A stretch of DNA of 64,000 bases. Origin: Triticum aestivum. Lineage: Eukaryota > Streptophyta > Magnoliopsida > Poales > Poaceae. The stretch covers positions 318,083,191-318,147,190 of the forward strand of contig NC_057813.1 of NCBI RefSeq assembly GCF_018294505.1, given 5' to 3'. Below are positions 57,917-64,000 of the stretch, piece after piece (the stretch's first letter is position 1; every line of letters begins with the position of its first letter). Made by a program: the position numbers and the translations under genes. Under the pieces are notes generated by a model that worked only from the letters and a program-made list of their open reading frames with translations, was not told where the DNA came from and ran no database searches.

Positions 57917-58811
57917 GGCGTTGAGCGGACTGGGGTTAGGGATCTCGTGCATCCCATCCCATCCCATTCACGTGTAAACATGTGCCTCCTCGGAGCTTAG
58001 AGCTTCTCGGCCGTTCGATTGGAATCTCCTCGCGAACACAGACCGTCGGATCTCGATCCAAATCACTATGTTTGGATATTTGCCGGATTAACTTCAGTCG
58101 TCGGATAAATTTTAATTGCATCAAAATGTAATATCCTTGCCCCCACTGAGGCATTTTTGTCATTTCATATATGGATATAAAATGGGAGCAGCACTGTGTA
58201 GAGTAAAAACCTAGTTGCGTCATCCTGCACTTGCGTGGTTGCGTCAACCTCGCGGCCTAGCCGCGATCCCTAACACTAGCTCGTCCTCTACGCTGCCATC
58301 ATCCGTCCTCCTCCTCTTGCATCCCATTCTCGTCGCCAGGCGCGTGTTGCCGCCAATTTTCCTCCTCCCCTCCTACCTTTCCCCTCACCTATGTCTAGAT
58401 AATGTTGGAACACGCGATACTCTACGCTAGCGCCAAATAAAAAAATTATACCACGCACCCAAGATCATGCTGCTCGAAATAGATTACGAGACCGGGTTTA
58501 CCATAAGACGCGCAGTCACCGCAGCGAAAGTGGAGTTGGTGATGCGTGTAGTCGATCTCTCGTTCCGTCTCCTCGCGTTGCTGATCTCCCGCGAACAGCA
58601 GAGACCCGCGAACGGCACCTCGCGGTTCCCTCAGACGGTTCGTCCAAGCACCGCAGATGCGATGCCTCCAAGGTATCCGCATGTACGGGGAGTAGCGTCG
58701 AGCGGCGGTCTGTTAGGTCGGTCACGCGGCATGGGCGTGGGGAGTGGCGGCGGCTATCCAGGGTGGGAAAAGATTAACCCTAACTGGTGCGCCCACTCCC
58801 CTTTATATAGA
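57917..58811 (-). promoter_or_regulatory. RER1: RER1 5' flank with G-box
   Basis: About 0.9 kb between the RER1 start and the LTR fragment at 58812. A palindromic G-box CACGTG is at 57969-57974, 53 bp upstream of the chosen ATG and probably within the 5' UTR or core promoter. TTTTATATCC on the minus strand near 58178 is the only TATA-like word, which is too far for a core box unless the 5' UTR is long. No other gene is supported. Confidence 0.5.
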
Positions 58812-59698
58812 TGATGAGGACATCAATACCATTGTTACACCCACAGTCCCTGCTGTTATACATACTGGACCAATTACTAGAGCTCGCGCACGACCAAGTA
58901 CTTTCATTTCTTGGAAACGATTCTAATGTTCATGAGAATATGATGTTGCCTAAATTAGATACATTTGTTTTGCTTACAAATGAAGGACCTAACTTGGACA
59001 AGAAAGATAAACCTTGGGCATGGAGATGATGGCATGCGCAAGGGGAACAAGGATGGAGTTTCAAGTGATGATTTCAAGACTTTGAAGCCACCATAATAAG
59101 TGCATGAAGGCTTGGACAAAATATACAAGATGTCACTTCCTAAATTTTGTCCAGCGGCTATTATAGGCGTTGCATCGCCTTATTATTGGGCCAGGGCCAT
59201 CTAAATTCGAAATACTTGAGTATAGGTTGTTTTTAGAGTTTGCATGTGTGGGAAAACCAGAGTTAGGGTTGGTCTCGGACCCCTGCTTCAAGGGCCACAA
59301 AATCCCCCCCCCCTTCCTCCATATATACATCCCTTAGGGCGTCGTTTAGACTTTGGATTTTGTTTAGATTAAAAGTTCGCCACAGCTGCAACTTCGCGTA
59401 CTTTGTTTGTGTTCAACGACCAGACCAAGGCGTCACGGAACCCCACCTTGATCAATAAAGCTTTCGTTTTATATTCGCAATATCCAGATTGCAATCTTAG
59501 TTTCTTGCTTATTCTTCGTTTGCTTGCAGGAAATAGACCTTCGTGGTCAGGTTGATCGTGCTCCGGCGTGGTCAATAACCTCTTGGAGTTGGTTTAGCGA
59601 TTGCTAAGGCACGATGTCCTCGCACGTTCGTAGTCGGATCGTCAAAGTCTACTCCTCCGAAACGATAATCACCATCTCATCGAAAGACGGGTCACCTT
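58812..59698 (+). repeat. LTR fragment of the A/D family (solo or truncated)
   Basis: Begins TGATGAGGACATCAATACC, the start of the A/D LTR in its own sense, and runs colinear to ...TCATCGAAAGACGGGTCACC; the last ~15 bases of the LTR are missing or altered. It lies in the + orientation, opposite to A and D. The left flank ATAGA has no match on the right. No internal region is attached, so it is a solo LTR with a damaged end. Confidence 0.85.
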
Positions 59699-61426
59699 TG
59701 CATCCTTGCATCATCTCTCTTGGTTCTTGTTTGGTTCTTCTTCTTGTGAGGTTTGGAGCTTATGGTCATCTTCATGACAAGCTTGAGTTCATCGAAAACC
59801 GATTTCATATGCATCTTATTTTCTGTTTTCGGTGTTGGAGTTTTTACCGGTCTTTATTGAGAAAGGGTTCTCACCATTTTACTTTGGGTATTTTCTCAAT
59901 TGCTATTTCTTGATATTTCTATCAAGATTGTGTTTGCTCTTGTCTTTAGCATTCCAACAAACTTGATTTCGTCGAATTCAGAGCTCGTATGTGAAAGTTA
60001 TGGTTGTTTTGTTCTTACCTATTTTACATAGAGAGGTTGTACCGCCCCATATAGAGGTTGTACCGGTTGACCGGTGCAACCGACGTTTGAAGCGGTTGTA
60101 CCGCTCCAGATTTGGTCCGGAGGTTGTACCACCCATGTACCGCTCACCGGACTAGTTTCTGTTGTGGAGCGGGCGGTTGTTGGGCGGTTGTGGGCCGGTT
60201 GTACCGGTTAGTTCAGTTTGACCGGTACTAACGGTTCCCCGGGCTGTTGTACTGCTTAGGGTTTTTTCCTACAGGTTGGTTTTCCTCTTCTTTGAATGTT
60301 TGTACCGGTTTGTGCACTGGTTGTACCGGTCCTACAGTTTTCTGCACATAACGGGCAGATTCGTGGGACCTATTTAAGGGGGTCTTCTTCCCCAATGGTT
60401 CCCCATCTCTTGAAGCTCGTGTTCTTTCCCCATTGTTGACCTTCTTCGAGCTTGCTATCTCTCAATCCCTCCATGGATTCTTGCTAGTTTTGGTGGGAAA
60501 GGAGAGAGGAGATCTAGATCCACATTTCCACCAATCACTTTCTCCTCTATGTGAGGGGAACCCCTTGGATCTAGATCTTGGAGTTCTTGGTGTTCTTCCT
60601 CTCATTTTCCTCCCTAGCATTAGTTGCTTTGGTGGGATTTGGGAGAGAAGGACTTGGGCACTCCGTGTGCCCTTGCCATTGCATTTGGTACATCGGTTTG
60701 AGTTCTCTGTGGTGATACATGGAAGTTACAAGTTGAGAAGCTTATTACTCTTGGGTGCTTGGTACCCTTGAGCTTGTTCCTCTTGGGTGCCTGGGCGCCC
60801 TAGATGGTTGGCGGTGTTCGGAGCTCAATCATTATGGTGTAAAGCTCCGGGCAAGCGTCGGGGTCTCCAATTAGGTTGTGGATTGCCCCGAGCAATTTGA
60901 TGGGTATCGGTGACCGCCCCCAAGGGTTGCCAAAGTGTACGGGTTCAATGACCACCCCCAAGGGTTGCCATTTGTACAGGTTCGGTGACCGCCCTCAAGG
61001 GTCCCTTAGTGGAATCATGGCATCTTGCATTGTGCGAGGGCGTGAGGAGATTACGGTGGCCCTAGTGGCTTCTTGGGGAGCATTGTGCCTCCACACCGCT
61101 CCAAACGGAGATTAGCACCCGCAAGGGTGTGAACTTCGGGATACATCATCATCTCCGCTTGCCTCGGTTATCTCTTACCCGATCCCTTTACTTATGCACT
61201 TTACTTAGTGATGCCATATTGCTTCTTCTCATATATCTTGCTATCACCTAGTAGTTTATCTTGCTTAGCATAAGTTGTTGGTGCACATAGGTGGGCCTAG
61301 TTGTTGTAGGTTTTGTGCCTGACAAATTAACCGCTAGATTTATTCCGCATTTGTTCAAGCCTAAACCATAATTATTTTAAACCCCCTATTCACACCCCCC
61401 CTCTAGGCGACATCCTCGATCTTTCA
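59699..61426 (+). repeat. LTR (G) of a long-LTR retrotransposon, about 1.7 kb
   Basis: The right end is firm: ...CGATCTTTCA at 61426, directly before ATTGGTATTAGAGCC (61427-61441), a tRNA-Met-type primer site. The left end (TGCATCC at 59699) is a best guess. TATTTAAGGGGG (60370-60381) is a core promoter candidate. Contains a GGTTGTACCGG-rich field (60030-60340) and three ~50-bp repeats (GGTTCGGTGACCGCCC-type, 60905-61010). Confidence 0.65.
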
Positions 61427-61481
61427 ATTGGTATTAGAGCCTCGTCTCTCTTTGATAGGCTTAACCGCCTAGAGAGTAAAG

Positions 61482-63048
61482 ATGTCAACTAGGGGATTAG
61501 GATTCAATGACACTCTTAGTTTCAATGCCACAATTTTTGATGTTTGGGTAATTCACATCCGTAATCTCTTTAGGGCCATGGACCCAAATTTAGAGCGAAT
61601 TGTAGATATGGGTTTTTCTCCTCCAAAGAATCCTCAATGATTATCTTTAGAGGATGAGAAAAACTCTTATCTCAATGCTCAAGCTTCTAATGTGCTTTTT
61701 GGTGCTTTGAGCAATGTATTTATATTTCAACTCATGCCATTTCGGGATGCTCATGAGTTGTGGACAAAGCTTCAAGATAAATATGGCGTGTCCAAGTTTT
61801 GTGGGGATGATTGTTCTGCCTCCACCTCCGGCCATGTTGTGTTCTCAACTTCTTCTACTTCACCTACATATGTGGTTTGCCACAAGGTAATGACATGGTG
61901 AGTAGTGGTGTTCATTGCAATGATGATAGTGGTCTTATTGTTGATAATCCCTCATCACTTTCTTATTGCAATGCTTCATCTTTGGACTTTAGCACTTCGA
62001 GCGCTCCAAATGTTTCACATGCTTGTGTTGATAGTCCTTGCACATCATGTAGAAATTGCTTGACTAAATCTCATGATAATATGCTTACTATGTCTTGTTG
62101 CCATGATAAAAATGCATCTATTTCCTCGAATTGTTGTGCTAACAATGTAGAGGAAACCCAACACCCCTGGAACAAGATGTGGTCTTGAATGGTGCTTTAA
62201 GGGATCCTACATCATCATCTATTGCAATTTTCCTTATGGCTAGGGCTTCAAAGGTATCTCCCACTTTGAATCCCAATATATCTTGTGATGATATTGTTGA
62301 TGGCAAGAATGATGATGATGTTGATTATGATGAAGAGAATGATAATGTTGCATCCTCAAAAATTAAGGGGGAAATGATTTTTAAAGCTCTTCTTAAGAAT
62401 AAAATTGCTCATTCCAACTTCATGGAAATCATGTCTATTGCTATTGAGGGCAAGAAATATATTGATGAGTTAGAATCTTGTCTTGAGGATAATGAGGTTA
62501 CCATTGATAAAATGGATGGTCATGAGCGTGATTATGCTAATGAGATTGCGGACCTCTCCCAAGATCTCGAACTTGAACAAACCACCAAGGAATCTCTTGA
62601 GGAGACTTTTGCTCTAGAATTATCTAGAGTGAAGGAATCTCATGATAGAGCTGTTCAGGTGGCCAATGTTTTTGAAAATAAAAATGAGAAGCCTGAAGTT
62701 GTGCATGCTAAACTCCTTGAGGACTCTGGGCTCCTCGATAATGGCTCAAGGGTCATTAAGAGTGAGCCCATCAAACTCACCGAGTCTCATGCACAACTTA
62801 AAGCTTCATATTCAAAAGAGCTTGCCAAGTTGCCTTCTCCTCTTGCTATTATTGATGGTGCTTGTGCTACTAACTCTATTACTTGTGAAGCATCCATTTT
62901 GAAGGAGAATGTTGAGCTACGGGCTCAACTTGAGTTGCTATCTAGCAATTATAGGAAATTGGAAGAAAGTCATGAAAAGCTCTCAAGCTCTCATGATGAT
63001 CTTCTAGTATCCCATAATGTGCTAAAGATAGCTCATGAGGCCATTATC
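61482..63048 (+). pseudogene. Gag of element G (coiled-coil type, truncated)
   Basis: Starts at 61482 (MSTRGLGFNDTLSF). The N-terminal part matches a Copia-type gag (VWVIHIRNLFRAMDPN, NVLFGALSNVFIFQLMPFRDAHELWTKLQDKYG) with a TGA at 61638-61640 and a frame change near 61880. The long frame 62179-63048 is acidic and strongly helical, with likely coiled coils (KKYIDELESCLEDNEVTIDK, ELSRVKESHDRAVQV, QLELLSSNYRKLEESHEKL). It breaks off at EAII where an E-type LTR begins. The zinc knuckle and pol are missing. Assignment to Copia is from memory of the gag type. Confidence 0.7.
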
Positions 63049-63442
63049 GGACACAATGTTTACCCAGGTTCGGGCCCTCTCTATGGAGGTAATACCCTAC
63101 TTCCTGCTTGATTGATCTTGATGAATATGAGTATTACAAGAGTTGATCTACCACAAGATCGTAATGGCTAAACCATAGAAGTCTAGCCTATGAGGATATG
63201 ATTGTTGTCACTACGGACTAAACCCTCCAGTTTATATAGACACGGAGGGGGCTAGGGTTACACAAAGTCGGTTACAGAGAAAGGAATTTACATATCCGCA
63301 TCACCAGGCTTGCCTTCCACGCAAAGGAGAGTCCCATCCGGACATGGAACGAAGTCTTCTATCTTGTATCTTCATAGTCCAACAGTCCGGCTAAACTATA
63401 TAGTCCAGCTGTCTGAGGACCCCCTAATCCAGGACTCCCTCA
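63049..63442 (-). repeat. E-type LTR, minus strand, truncated
   Basis: Reverse complement of the LTR at 41180-41645. It starts (minus sense) TGAGGGAGTCC at 63442 and runs to 63049, lacking about 73 bases of the LTR end. Because the internal region lies to its right, it is the 3' LTR of a minus-strand element that leaves the window. Confidence 0.88.
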
Positions 63443-63777
63443 GTAGCCCCCAAACCAGGCTTCAATGATGATGAGTCCGGTGCGTAGATTGTCTTCGGCA
63501 TTGCAAGACGGGTTCCTTCTCCGAATACTTCAAAGTACCTGACTTGAACAACGATGTCCGGCTTTTCATTTAATGATGCGCTCCTCGGCTTCCGCACCTT
63601 CATCATTTCAGCTTCCCCGTGTTGAGTGAATACGAGAGGTCGGGGCATCTTTGCATTTACCACCCTGACCACATAAGAAAATTGTCTATTAAAGAGACGG
63701 GGATCTTCAGATCTAATCCACACCATCTCCTCCCAAACGAGAAATCCTCGGAGCTTGCTCGCAGAAACCACCCCAAC
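63443..63777 (-). other. 3' internal end of the minus-strand E-type element
   Basis: Untranslated zone between the 3' LTR and the antisense ORF. The minus strand reads GGTTTGGGGGCTAC just before the LTR, a polypurine-like tract. A 115-codon minus-strand frame here has no recognised domain. Confidence 0.6.
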
Positions 63778-64000
63778 ATGGCTAGCACTCCCAGCTCTTC
63801 CTCTCGCCCTCGCGGCCCCAAACAGGGTGATTGGGAAAAGTGTTCAGTATCCCACAGCCAGATGGTGAAGCTGCAGACCCAGGGATTTCTTTCCCCCGCA
63901 GATCTAGTCCCCGTTCAAGCCGAACTGGCTTCCTTCGACGGAAGGGAGCAGGCGGAGAAGTTCCCCAACCCATCCAGGGGGGAACAAGTATGCTTTGTTC
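63778..64000 (+). CDS. Antisense ORF of Tat-lineage element, N-terminus (putative gypsy-type transposon domain), cut by the window edge
   Basis: Opens ATG at 63778 (MASTPSSSSRPRGPKQGDWEK) and is open for 74 codons to the window end. SVSHSQMVKLQTQGFLSPADL and FPNPSRGEQVCFV are the conserved start of the protein family Pfam lists as putative gypsy-type transposon (Transposase_28, recalled). It is coded on the strand opposite to gag-pol of its element and starts about 340 bp from the 3' LTR. This is the N-terminal counterpart of the C-terminal exons seen in element C. Its function is unknown; the name does not prove a transposase. Confidence 0.78.
   Translation, partial: MASTPSSSSRPRGPKQGDWEKCSVSHSQMVKLQTQGFLSPADLVPVQAELASFDGREQAEKFPNPSRGEQVCFV

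Noticed and set aside
1..64000. Endogenous pararetrovirus or other viral insert
   Set aside because: No movement protein, coat protein or caulimovirus-type gene order; all RT domains belong to LTR retrotransposons or the LINE.

Overview
The window is nuclear DNA from a grass, most likely a Triticeae cereal (wheat, Aegilops or barley type). The reasons are deep nesting of large LTR retrotransposons, Stowaway MITEs with the CTCCCTCCGTCCCATAATAT terminus, a 5'-truncated LINE, and one spliced host gene of plant type. There is no prokaryotic gene, CRISPR array, rRNA or tRNA gene. Family names are from recognition of domains, not from a search.

Region 1 (1-40618) is a nest. The oldest layer is element C, a Tat-lineage Ty3/Gypsy element on the + strand (3554-7786 and 35690-40618). 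It carries gag, protease, reverse transcriptase, a second archaeal-type RNase H, integrase, a 17-copy 71-bp tandem array and a spliced antisense ORF. Element B (7787-35684, LTRs of 1016 bp, TSD GATAG) sits in C exactly after the second RNase H. B was itself hit twice: by a coding-free large LTR element (LARD-like, 10730-22559, LTRs of about 3.84 kb, TSD ATCGT) in gag, and by element D (25809-33196, minus strand, LTRs of about 916 bp, TSD CATTA) in the RNase H region. Element A (1-3553, same family as D) interrupts the gag side of C and runs off the left edge.

Region 2 (40619-45213) holds abutting LTR pieces: the start of one LTR (F), a 466-bp LTR with a decayed internal region (E), a 755-bp candidate solo LTR, an unclassified stretch and a Stowaway MITE.

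Region 3 (45214-58811) is the only host locus I can support: a minus-strand RER1 gene, coding for the Golgi-to-ER retrieval receptor. It has three coding exons (57916-57513, 46028-45848, 45756-45700; 213 residues). Intron 1 is about 11.5 kb and contains a LINE tail, a Copia fragment, LTR-like DNA, MITEs, a PIF/Harbinger-like element and simple repeats.

Region 4 (58812-64000) starts with an LTR fragment of the A/D family 0.9 kb upstream of the RER1 start. A long GTACCGG-rich LTR follows, leading into a coiled-coil gag. An E-type LTR on the minus strand cuts that gag off. Behind it is the start of a Tat-type antisense ORF (putative gypsy-type transposon domain) that leaves the window.

All retroelement coding regions are broken by stops, frameshifts or deletions. 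The RER1 exons are intact and in frame across both splice junctions.
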